This document shows, in pieces, positions 44,301 through 52,120 of a stretch of 64,000 nucleotides of DNA; position 1 is the stretch's first letter, and the number at the start of each line of letters is the position of its first letter. The position numbers and the translations under genes were made by a program. The notes beneath the pieces are model-generated. The model saw only the letters and a program-made list of their open reading frames with translations, ran no database searches and was not told the origin of the DNA. This DNA comes from Ectobacillus polymachus (lineage in GTDB: Bacteria; Bacillota; Bacilli; Bacillales; Bacillaceae_G), in the NCBI RefSeq assembly GCF_048159605.1, contig NZ_JBLREB010000006.1:18118-82117 (forward strand), written 5' to 3'.

Positions 44301-44867
44301 GTAGTTCAAATAACTCATGTTTTTTTCAGCAACATAACTAGAAAATTCTAGTAATGTATTTACTATTAAATTATATTTTGTCTCTTTAAAAAATTTCTCC
44401 AAAAGCTTTTTATTTGCTTCTAATCCCCCTATCTGCTCCTCAAGCAAAAGTTTCTGTCCACTTGACCATAGTGAAACGCATACTTCTTCTTCTATTTTTA
44501 AAAGAGTAGAATATGCTTTATTATATTGTTCAGAGAAAAGAAATCTTTCGTAAACTTGCTTATACCATAAGTATTTGTTAATTTCACTATTAAATAAATC
44601 GATTAAAAAGTGTGCCCACTCTATAGTATCTCTTTTTGTTAAATTGTGATTGTATACCATTGTTTTATTACTGAAAGCTTTTAAATTACTTGGTAAGTAT
44701 ATTTTACGTAATTTACTTTTTAAAACATTATCATTAGTAAAGGCATTATAAATTTTATATGTTTCTACCCTATTAGTATTTAAACTGTACTTGTTAGTCA
44801 TATTTATAAAAAATTTATCATCTTTTCTACTGAGTCTAATTATTCTTCGAATTTCTTCTCTGTTCAT
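41340..44867 (-). CDS. dtcA: Detocs sensor kinase-like protein (DtcA)
   Basis: An 1175-residue protein. About 900 residues are alpha-helical, partly TPR-like in character, and the C-terminus is a GHKL ATPase domain with N-box I-I-N-N-A-L-E-H-S-G and G2 box E-G-G-S-G-L-Y-K. The G1 box reads R-N-N-L-G-G-G, with Asn where Asp is usual. No transmembrane segment or classical DHp H-box was spotted, so it probably senses an intracellular phage signal. Gene order and partners match Detocs DtcA. AT content is higher than flanking core genes, consistent with transfer. Confidence 0.8.
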   Translation of the reverse strand: MNREEIRRIIRLSRKDDKFFINMTNKYSLNTNRVETYKIYNAFTNDNVLKSKLRKIYLPSNLKAFSNKTMVYNHNLTKRDTIEWAHFLIDLFNSEINKYLWYKQVYERFLFSEQYNKAYSTLLKIEEEVCVSLWSSGQKLLLEEQIGGLEANKKLLEKFFKETKYNLIVNTLLEFSSYVAEKNMSYLNYQDKVKKFIESLGDQEAVKNYFNFKLNLDDSYKNDYNSIIQIESQLSIIDFYNSYLEVVQVESFRCEFQDLEVMTSGLIREIDDYRIRNILAKYSKGDFELLPSNTGEQEKVFEIIELYTKGDYLTSIQKLNDYLNTNSNDFQMILLLIKSHINASEEITPKFPIYQDIYNIYSINESTNESFTNLYGYLKLYSGTSWKFKIRGFISRKFAFTEKNINSYLSHINDLILTPNFVGNISKKEDQKQFLGLFENLCPLTTSLYLFMYNYELELSPGVLDPFRKQLFIATKEIESENFNEAIILLNSIKEHLNKDDHYSLERVLRKLLLAYKKNNQLLECIELIVDAYFINQNLIKRFELSEVIEKVQKSDDELIKKNIKYPIFIYLYDKNDYKTQRIAYSNYMDYNQLNSVEDIVNINKDTSLLVYFLHKICVQHLIKRDIRLATNASMADEVRTEILRQLINLDPKNRKLYYDEINGIMTKRGIRDRTKQINQSRIFVDVENIKAEIKDILVENFNKYITVKKFENEVRSIDITDQEYLDVLKNIVYDMNNRIKSDVNYSQEVIILKSIISRITEEFLYNEKYGLNTFLSSRIRHGYVNSQLTTLFYEHNLMSKSANDGSDIYSINEYWDKLVTEESNNFKKLKQFLSDFTVIIDKKVTEIKDEWIRIRYTIKDKGLLDYSIFVNNCLVINIDNIVDFDVFFETIISLLWKKTDELLTMLRKKIESHLKGYLIDALNTLEINMKELEKSEISNLVKEINKSINLCKVKLESVIKEFTDVFYIRDILYLDYSMEDLVATCMEINYKLNNNFNNIKINQEIQIPYKFSGMSFSYFVDILNIIINNALEHSGVEDFSKLNLDIIIIEENSEMVDIIQDAYKEKRIDFKSEKFMSITVRNNLGGGMETKEIESKVQEVFDNAKSHEILKKFTQTEGGSGLYKMYKTLQYNINAPYSILYDVTNEYFEISAFIGIDNLILEEGVVNEDIICRG

Positions 44868-45101
44868 GAACTTTCCCTCACGTTCCTCCTATGGTTACGA
44901 TAAACTTGCATAATTTCAATCCAACCTATCAACTTTGTCTGATAGTCTTTTCCTTTCTAATAATTTTATTTGACGCCTATTATTTTCTAAACTCTTAGTG
45001 GAACTCAATTTTTATAAATTATCTTTATTTATTTATTTTCTTCCTCAATTTGATTAATTTCGAAAAAAGGAAGCATTTCCCTCAATTAAAAAAAACACGA
45101 A

Positions 45102-45385
45102 TTATTTAACACCCCTTGTAATTGTTTGCTTAACAGCATGATCATAAAAACTAGAAACTTTTATTCTAAGATGGTTGACAACTGTTCCAAATCTATCATT
45201 CTTACCGTAAGGCTCTCCTAAATTACTTATAACCTTAGTTGCAATATCCTAAGTCTTAATAGCAGTTCCATAATTTTTAACTATGTAGATACATCTCTTA
45301 TCCCTTCTTACTACTAAAGAATTTGTATTTAATATTATTTTTTTCTAGATAATAATTAACAATTTTTCGAACCTTGTAAACAGAT
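45102..45385 (-). pseudogene. decayed ORF downstream of the AlbA_2 gene
   Basis: The minus strand reads V-R-K-I-V-N-Y-Y-L-E-K-N-N-I-K-Y-K-F-F then shifts one frame to R-D-K-R-C-I-Y-I-V-K, one stop, then I-A-T-K-V-I-S-N-L-G-E-P-Y to a TAA at 45102. One frameshift and one stop interrupt an otherwise coherent coding pattern. It follows the AlbA_2 stop directly. Family unknown. The rest of the gap (44868-45101) is AT-rich with nothing recognised. Confidence 0.55.
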
Positions 45386-45386
45386 A

Positions 45387-46316
45387 TTAAGATTTCATTT
45401 TATGTGTCCGAAACTTATGAGGAATCCCTTTTTGTTTTTTCACCTTCCAAAGAAAATCACCATTTACAAGCACATTTCCTTGTTCTATTGTTGTTGAGTA
45501 TTGGTTCCCACGTGCATCAAATAATAAAAGTTCAAATTGGTAGTCATTGTTTCCAACACCGTATTCATCTATATTTAATCGAACAGGGTCAGATGAACCG
45601 AAAGATACAAATAATTGACCAACTATTTCTGATCTGGGTTGTAGTCCTATCTTAAAATCAGCTCCAATCACACTATCTATGCCATATACAGGATGGGTAG
45701 ATAATTTCTTACCATCCTTATTGAGAATGTTCATATAACCTGAAGTGATTGTAATTGGATTATCTGTGCCATTTGCTAATAGTATATCTATAGAGGCACA
45801 ACCATCAAAATCATGAACACCATAAAGTGTTTCTTCAAGAAATTTGACTTCAAATACCCCTTTATTTTGATACATGAAATCAAAATCGCTCCGTTTTGCT
45901 ATAGAGTTTACACTCCCCTTACGAACTATACAAAGACCTTCATTTAATTTGTTATATTTTCGTTTAAGCATATAAGGTTTTCTATTTGTATTATAAATTC
46001 TAAAAACCCCCAGAAGAGTCCCTTCATATTCATACTTGAAATAATCAAACTGAATATCGGGCTCAATGTTACTCAAAATAACCTGGGTATAATTTGATGA
46101 ATCAACAAATTCCTCAAGAATCCCCTTTATTTCTTTCCCTTCCGGTCTATCCTTAACTCCAATGATGATGAATTTATCGCCTTCATGACGGGAATTAGCC
46201 ATTGCCATAATGTCTGCAATTAGGTCCATATGCTTGTCTTTCGAATATTGTTTTTCTTTAAAGTCCAGATAGTCACATTCATATCCGTACTTTACCAAAT
46301 TTAGAATCTTATCCAT
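45387..46316 (-). CDS. AlbA_2 (Schlafen-type ATP-binding) domain protein
   Basis: A 309-residue protein whose first 140 residues match the AlbA_2 fold: E-C-D-Y-L-D-F-K-E-K-Q-Y, A-D-I-M-A-M-A-N-S-R and F-I-I-I-G-V-K-D. The C-terminal 160 residues form a beta-rich domain I do not recognise. AlbA_2 proteins include Schlafen-like nucleases and are frequent in defence islands and mobile elements. As transposon cargo beside Detocs, a defence or regulatory role is plausible. It has its own upstream gap of 171 bases. Confidence 0.75.
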   Translation of the reverse strand: MDKILNLVKYGYECDYLDFKEKQYSKDKHMDLIADIMAMANSRHEGDKFIIIGVKDRPEGKEIKGILEEFVDSSNYTQVILSNIEPDIQFDYFKYEYEGTLLGVFRIYNTNRKPYMLKRKYNKLNEGLCIVRKGSVNSIAKRSDFDFMYQNKGVFEVKFLEETLYGVHDFDGCASIDILLANGTDNPITITSGYMNILNKDGKKLSTHPVYGIDSVIGADFKIGLQPRSEIVGQLFVSFGSSDPVRLNIDEYGVGNNDYQFELLLFDARGNQYSTTIEQGNVLVNGDFLWKVKKQKGIPHKFRTHKMKS

Positions 46317-46454
46317 ATAGAATCTCCTTAATTCAGAAATTACATATGTATATGCAATTCGACAAAACTCGTCATTTCCCTGTATTTACCTAGTGAAATT
46401 TTAATATTTATATTAAATGAAGTAATCAACACTCCGTTTCATTTGTAAATACAA

Positions 46455-46476
46455 AAAGGACCATAATTGGTCCTTT
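46455..46476 (-). terminator. terminator of the tns operon
   Basis: Stem AAAGGACC / GGTCCTTT with a six-base loop and five T on the minus strand, 12 bases beyond the tniQ stop. Confidence 0.85.
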
Positions 46477-46487
46477 CTTTACTTTTT

Positions 46488-48374
46488 TCAACTAACAAAG
46501 TTTTCATTTTTATAATCTTTATAAATCTCCTCTAGAATAAAAGTCCTAAACTTTTCTGCAGTGTGCCTTTTTAATCCTGCTTTACGAATTACTTCCCATT
46601 CTTTTATAGATGATATTGTTTTTCTAAACTCATTAATGACATACTTTATCCTTCTCATTTGAAATTGCTCAACAGATTCAGTACCTTGATTAATTAATTT
46701 CTTTGTTTTTGGGAGTTGTTCCAATCCTTTATTTAATGCTGTCAACTTACCTAACCTACGACCAATTTCATTTTTGGTTACTCTAATTAACTTATTTTTT
46801 TCAGATAAAATACTTTCGATAATCTTTTCTACCTGTATGGCCATTTCATAATCCCTTTTCTCCCAGTTAATCCTTGTGATACCCTTATTAGAAGTGACCT
46901 TTGTAGTAGATGGATAATTATTTTTTAACCAGTCTTTGTCATTCCGATATAGCCAGGCATACACCTTTGGATTTACTGAACGTAATTGAGTAATGGATTT
47001 ATCTTTATTTTTTTTAAGGAGTAAGACCCATTGCTCTCTATATTTTTGTATTTCCTCAGTATTTCTAGAAGGAGATTTATTTTGGGGACCTTCAACATTC
47101 GATGTTAACATCTTTTTTATTGTCATAGGATCTGCTCCAAGTATTCTCGCCATTGCTCGTAAGGATAGCCCCGTTTGTGAAAGGCAGGTCAACTTTTCTT
47201 TCCATACACAACCAAACTCTTTGATTCTCCCAATTTTGAATTGGTCTTCATTTGTTTTGTCCGGCCCTTTTCTAGAAAAAACAAACCCACACGAACATGA
47301 AAATGTTCCAACAGGTAAACCCGTTTTATAATCCCTAGTTATTACACAAGAGTTTATTATAGGTTTTTGAAAGTGATCTGCAGCTTTATTCAAACAAAGC
47401 CATGGCCCACTTCCAAATGGTTTATACGAAATTGCACCGATTTGGCTAACCATAGATAAAATAGTTTCGCCTAAAAAGCCCAATATCAAAATATGCCTTA
47501 ATGGATGACAGCTTACTCTAGGCTTTCTCAGTACCTTATGTAACCATGTATCTTCTTTATCAGAATCAACAAAACAGTTTATATCTAACAGGAATTCTTG
47601 ACTGTAGTAGCAATTAAATAACGATATTAATTCCTGCCATCTAATTCTTCCCGCTACAGATGCTAATCCTCTTCCTTGTAATCTTTCCAAATAATATTTC
47701 TGCAAGTTTTCCAAACCCAATGGCTCAATTTTGTTGTTAAGAAGATAATACGTTTGATCAGCAATATATAATAAATGTTCAAAATCACTTTTTGACGTTG
47801 TCACCTTATCAACTGAATTCGATACTCTTATGCTGTTTTCAAGAGGAATGAATTCATGTTTATGCTTTCTTTCAGAAAAAGGGACTTGGGATTTTATAAG
47901 CCACGTTCTATGCTTAGGGCAAATTTTTACTCCTTCTACTTGATGTGTTCTATGCCAATATACTTCTCCCTGTGTTTTCATCTCATTTGCAACACACTCA
48001 ATACAATAATTAAAATACTTAGGGCTTTTTATAGTACTTGCAACCCTTCCTAATCTCATGAAAAGAGCAGTCCCATTTTCTTCACTCATAGAAACTTTGA
48101 TTTCTGTATATCTTTCTTTTAGGATAAATGGAGCATAATAGGGTAGTAACGTATGCTTTTCAATAAAGTAACTTGGATTATAAGAATCCTTGTGAGGTAG
48201 CCTTTTACATAATTGATTTAGGTTCGCTGGGAGAGTTGTTGTTGCACAAACAGTATTAGAACCAAATATTTCTTTGATTGATGATTTAGGATTCTCATTA
48301 CCTGAATAGTCATGAAATCTTGCTAAAATACTATAAAAAAGCTCGTCTTCGTAAAGAAAAGGAAAGAATATCAA
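46488..48374 (-). CDS. TniQ/TnsD-family target selector 2
   Basis: About 628 residues. It starts M-I-F-F-P-F-L-Y-E-D-E-L-F-Y-S, the TniQ signature opening, and has a zinc site C-I-E-C near residue 130 with H and C-P-K-H following. A helix-turn-helix-like region lies in the C-terminal half (S-L-R-A-M-A-R-I-L). A TTG at 48374, eight bases after AAGGAG, is preferred. It is a second TniQ in the element. One copy presumably recognises glmS, and the other may use a different target. Confidence 0.85.
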   Translation of the reverse strand: MIFFPFLYEDELFYSILARFHDYSGNENPKSSIKEIFGSNTVCATTTLPANLNQLCKRLPHKDSYNPSYFIEKHTLLPYYAPFILKERYTEIKVSMSEENGTALFMRLGRVASTIKSPKYFNYCIECVANEMKTQGEVYWHRTHQVEGVKICPKHRTWLIKSQVPFSERKHKHEFIPLENSIRVSNSVDKVTTSKSDFEHLLYIADQTYYLLNNKIEPLGLENLQKYYLERLQGRGLASVAGRIRWQELISLFNCYYSQEFLLDINCFVDSDKEDTWLHKVLRKPRVSCHPLRHILILGFLGETILSMVSQIGAISYKPFGSGPWLCLNKAADHFQKPIINSCVITRDYKTGLPVGTFSCSCGFVFSRKGPDKTNEDQFKIGRIKEFGCVWKEKLTCLSQTGLSLRAMARILGADPMTIKKMLTSNVEGPQNKSPSRNTEEIQKYREQWVLLLKKNKDKSITQLRSVNPKVYAWLYRNDKDWLKNNYPSTTKVTSNKGITRINWEKRDYEMAIQVEKIIESILSEKNKLIRVTKNEIGRRLGKLTALNKGLEQLPKTKKLINQGTESVEQFQMRRIKYVINEFRKTISSIKEWEVIRKAGLKRHTAEKFRTFILEEIYKDYKNENFVS

Positions 48375-48434
48375 TACAATCACTCCTTAAATTAGTATTA
48401 ATATTCTTTCCTTATTTAAAAAACTTCTACCTGT

Positions 48435-50357
48435 CTACATACCTTTTTGTATTTTTTCCAGTACTTCAACTATTCTTTGCTTTGTTTCTTCTGAACAATT
48501 ACGATATGACCTACGAAACGCAAGGATACTGTTTAATGTTCCATTTACATACCTATATGATTTTAGTTGTGAGACAATGATTGGAATATGTCGTACTTGA
48601 TAATCTTCAACACTTTCTATATGTGAATCTAGCTCTGCAATAGTTTTAGGTAGTTTTTCCTTATGATTTAGTAAACGGTTTTTATCTTTAGGGTCTAAGA
48701 TATTCATTATGTTATATTTTCTTATACGAAACGATGGATTAGAAGCTAATACCATTTCCGCAGCTTTTCTGACTTTAAATTTCAACTCAACATCTATTAA
48801 TTCGTAATTTTGTATGTGCCTAACTGGAGGCAAGATCTCCTTCAGCCACTTTTTATCATTTTTTAAAATCCACAAGTATTCTTTTGGTGCGATTTTCCTA
48901 ACATCCATTCTTGTTAGATTTCCATGGGACTTCTGCAAATAATTTATAATTTTATCCCTATAGGACTTTTTAGCTCCCTCTTCACAAGAAGCCGCTACTT
49001 CAATTAACCCTCGAAAGATTTCTGTTTTTTCTAAGTCATCTATCAACTTTTTAGGACTGCTTGTATCCTCAAAAAAATCATTTTTAAATTTATTTAAACA
49101 TTCTCTTATTGTCCTTTTAGGAGACCCTGTGAGGTCAGCAATTTCCTTAACTTTATATCCATTGTTATATAATTCTTGTACTTTGCTCTCCCATAAAAAC
49201 CCCCACTTTTCCAATTGAAAAATACTAGAGTTGTCACTATCTTCTGGGGATTCTTTTTTTATATATTCAAACCCACAAATTGGGCAGATGAATCTTCCTA
49301 TATTGTTTTTTTCGGTAATAGTACGTTTGCACTTATTTATTGAATTATATAATTGAAAGGAAGGACATACGGGATTGTAACAAGGCCATGGGCCGATTCC
49401 AAAAGGTATTGGAACAGAATAATACTCCTTCTGTTCAGTCCAACTTTTTATTGAGCCCTCTAAAAATAAAATAAGAAGGATGTATAAAATAATAAATTGT
49501 GACATATATTTATGATTTAAAAAATACTGATTATTTCTTTTTATCAAAGATTCTGGGAATATACTTACTGAATTTAGACAATCAACCTGATAGTATTTAA
49601 CTAAATCATTAATTATCCTACGCTTTTTTATATATCCTCTCAAATCGATATAGCCATTTTTCCCGAGCATAGCAATAATTTTTGCATATAAAATATGAGA
49701 CTCCATATTTGCTGCATGATTTTTGAAAGATTGTAATTCACTAAATAAATTTAATTTAAATTTATTTATTTTATTCTTCTCAATCTTTTGATAATCAGTA
49801 CCATAGCAACAAGGTTTTATCGATAATACTCCTTTAATTGAGTCTGAGAAAGGAGTACTGCATTTCGGGCAATTTTCGTCTAATTTAATAAAATGGGTTG
49901 GACAAAAATCTAGAAAATCTATTTGATGTTCTAAGTGTACATAAATTTCCCCATTCCTCTTAAAATCTTCTTGCATGCATATTATGCAATATTTTATTGT
50001 TTTCGACAGTACCAGTGTATTTCTTTGATTAGGTATTCTACCTACATAACTATTTTGACTTTTACCGTATAATATATCCATTTCTATCAGCGATAATCTT
50101 TCTTTTGATAAAAATGGTTTAAATAACGAAAACCAAGTACAGGAAAGAAATTTTTCTTTCAAGGCACAGTTTTCAACAGGTAGTTTTTTTAGTAGACTGG
50201 AAATATTTCTTGGAAAGGGTCTTAAGTTGCCTGAAGCAATATCGAATAACTCTTTTTTAGTGTCTTTCATGTCTACATTACCTGATCGATGGTGGTAACG
50301 AAATATTACGCTTCTAAAATCTTCATTTGGATACGGTTCAGGAAAATATACTAACAA
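48435..50357 (-). CDS. tnsD: TnsD/TniQ-family target selector 1
   Basis: A 640-residue protein with TniQ opening M-L-V-Y-F-P-E-P-Y-P-N-E-D-F, zinc site C-I-I-C, H, C-P-T-H near residues 125-155, a C-P-K-C pair near 165, a second C-P-I-C near 365, and a C-terminal HTH-like segment (V-K-E-I-A-D-L-T-G-S-P-K-R-T-I). Starts with TTG after GGGGGAC. It is directly downstream of tnsC. Either this or the second copy should bind the end of glmS, and which one cannot be decided by eye. Confidence 0.85.
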   Translation of the reverse strand: MLVYFPEPYPNEDFRSVIFRYHHRSGNVDMKDTKKELFDIASGNLRPFPRNISSLLKKLPVENCALKEKFLSCTWFSLFKPFLSKERLSLIEMDILYGKSQNSYVGRIPNQRNTLVLSKTIKYCIICMQEDFKRNGEIYVHLEHQIDFLDFCPTHFIKLDENCPKCSTPFSDSIKGVLSIKPCCYGTDYQKIEKNKINKFKLNLFSELQSFKNHAANMESHILYAKIIAMLGKNGYIDLRGYIKKRRIINDLVKYYQVDCLNSVSIFPESLIKRNNQYFLNHKYMSQFIILYILLILFLEGSIKSWTEQKEYYSVPIPFGIGPWPCYNPVCPSFQLYNSINKCKRTITEKNNIGRFICPICGFEYIKKESPEDSDNSSIFQLEKWGFLWESKVQELYNNGYKVKEIADLTGSPKRTIRECLNKFKNDFFEDTSSPKKLIDDLEKTEIFRGLIEVAASCEEGAKKSYRDKIINYLQKSHGNLTRMDVRKIAPKEYLWILKNDKKWLKEILPPVRHIQNYELIDVELKFKVRKAAEMVLASNPSFRIRKYNIMNILDPKDKNRLLNHKEKLPKTIAELDSHIESVEDYQVRHIPIIVSQLKSYRYVNGTLNSILAFRRSYRNCSEETKQRIVEVLEKIQKGM

Positions 50358-50380
50358 ATCATATGTCCCCCAATTATATA

Positions 50381-52120
50381 TTAATGAATATGCCTAAGCA
50401 GTTCATCACAATCCTTTACTATCCCTGCTTCATATAGTGATTCCTCATAAGACATCCCATTTACAAGCCCCTGTTTTACAATGAATCTTATATCTTCCTC
50501 TTCTAACATAGGTTTTATTTTTTTCCCCGTTTTTCTTTTTGGTAAAGTATTATCTTTTTCCTTAGATGATACTTCAACGTTTTGTCCCTTTGCTGCTAAC
50601 GCTAATTGAGCTAGTTGCGTATACATTGTTTGTTTTTCTCCCATCCCATCACTGGCTTGATAAACAGATTTTGCAAAAGATTCAGCCAATTCAGTATTTG
50701 GAACAAGATTTGATGCAAAGTTAAAAAGTTCTACAAGAGTATCTTCCTTATTTCGTTGCTGATTAGCTCTAGAATGGTCCTTAGATGATTTCCCAGACAA
50801 ATTAACTTGGTATACAGCCTGTTTGATATATTCATTAAATGAACCCCATTCAGGTTGGGCATCTTCTAACTTCTCCAAATCAGAATTGTTGCCTCCCCTA
50901 AGAATCTTATCAAAGACAGGTTGGAGAATACGTAAACTTTTAGAAGCAATTTCATTTATAAGTGATATAGTGATTTTCTCTTCTGATTCGCTTAAAATAG
51001 CTTTTGCTTGAACATGTATGAATAGTTTAACAGCTATATCTGGAATTCCTAAAGTACGAATATACATAGTCTTTTTAATGTCAGCTGTTAATGGCGTGTA
51101 TTTTATTGTGTACTGCTGATCCCAAAGATTTTCAATAAATTCGTTCCACTCCCAGCTTTCTTCTAATAAAAAACTCGTAATATTCTCAACGTACATGTCT
51201 GAAATAGCTCGGCGTGAATTAGCCAAGGATTTTTCAAAAAGGTACATCGCTTTAAACGTCCCTATGATAATTACCGGTATTCCTATTGTATTAACTAACT
51301 CAGTTATAAAATTTATCACACGCTGATCTCCACCAGAATGGGCTTTATGCACATTTTGTATCTCATCAATAATTAATACACCAAGATTTATTTGTGCGGC
51401 TATTTTCACCATTCTCTTTGCCAAATTATCAATTGTTCCGCCCTTTTCACCGTGTTTTTCATAATAATTACTACCCAGTAATTCATCCACAGCTGCATAA
51501 AAATTTTTAGTTAGTGCTCCAACTGATTTACCACTAGGACACTCAATTTTTAGCCAAACTACCTGTTTCATAAGTAATAGTAATTTTCTATCTTTGTATT
51601 CGTTATGGTGTATAACCTGAGGAAACAGTAATTTAAGAATACGTTCGTATACTTTACTCTTTCCCATGCCACTTAATCCAATTTCTGCTAAACTCTGAGC
51701 TGTTTGGATATTCCCCGCAAGATTAGCTCCATTTTCATCTAAACCACTCTCTAGAATTTTATCCCACCCTAGCGCAAATTGTCGGTTATACATCGGTAGT
51801 AAGGGGTTCCTTGATTGATATCCTATTTTTATCATGTTGTATAAAGCTCGGTATTTATCATAATGACTTGGAAAGGGCATCCAGAAACTTGGCTTGATTT
51901 GCTGTACTAATTCTAATCTATCTTCTACACCTAAATTTAAATATTCATCTTTGTAAGTAGGTGATGAATAAAGTTTTTCATAGAACTCATCAACTTCCAA
52001 ACGTTGAGGCATAGCTTCAATGAATGGATTTCCTTGATTTTCCTTTATTATTTGTTCTTTATATTCCGCTTTACAATGTATACCTTTTAAATCACCTTGC
52101 CCTTCATTCGAAAGAACCAC
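50381..52120 (-). CDS. tnsC: TnsC AAA+ ATPase
   Basis: A 579-residue AAA+ protein: Walker A G-L-S-G-M-G-K-S near residue 172, Walker B L-I-I-D-E-I-Q-N near 250 and a sensor-1 stretch V-I-I-I-G-T. It bridges the target selector and the TnsAB transposase and imposes target immunity in Tn7. GTG start; its ribosome binding site AAAGGAG lies inside the end of tnsB, which it overlaps by 17 bases. Confidence 0.93.
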   Translation of the reverse strand: MVLSNEGQGDLKGIHCKAEYKEQIIKENQGNPFIEAMPQRLEVDEFYEKLYSSPTYKDEYLNLGVEDRLELVQQIKPSFWMPFPSHYDKYRALYNMIKIGYQSRNPLLPMYNRQFALGWDKILESGLDENGANLAGNIQTAQSLAEIGLSGMGKSKVYERILKLLFPQVIHHNEYKDRKLLLLMKQVVWLKIECPSGKSVGALTKNFYAAVDELLGSNYYEKHGEKGGTIDNLAKRMVKIAAQINLGVLIIDEIQNVHKAHSGGDQRVINFITELVNTIGIPVIIIGTFKAMYLFEKSLANSRRAISDMYVENITSFLLEESWEWNEFIENLWDQQYTIKYTPLTADIKKTMYIRTLGIPDIAVKLFIHVQAKAILSESEEKITISLINEIASKSLRILQPVFDKILRGGNNSDLEKLEDAQPEWGSFNEYIKQAVYQVNLSGKSSKDHSRANQQRNKEDTLVELFNFASNLVPNTELAESFAKSVYQASDGMGEKQTMYTQLAQLALAAKGQNVEVSSKEKDNTLPKRKTGKKIKPMLEEEDIRFIVKQGLVNGMSYEESLYEAGIVKDCDELLRHIH

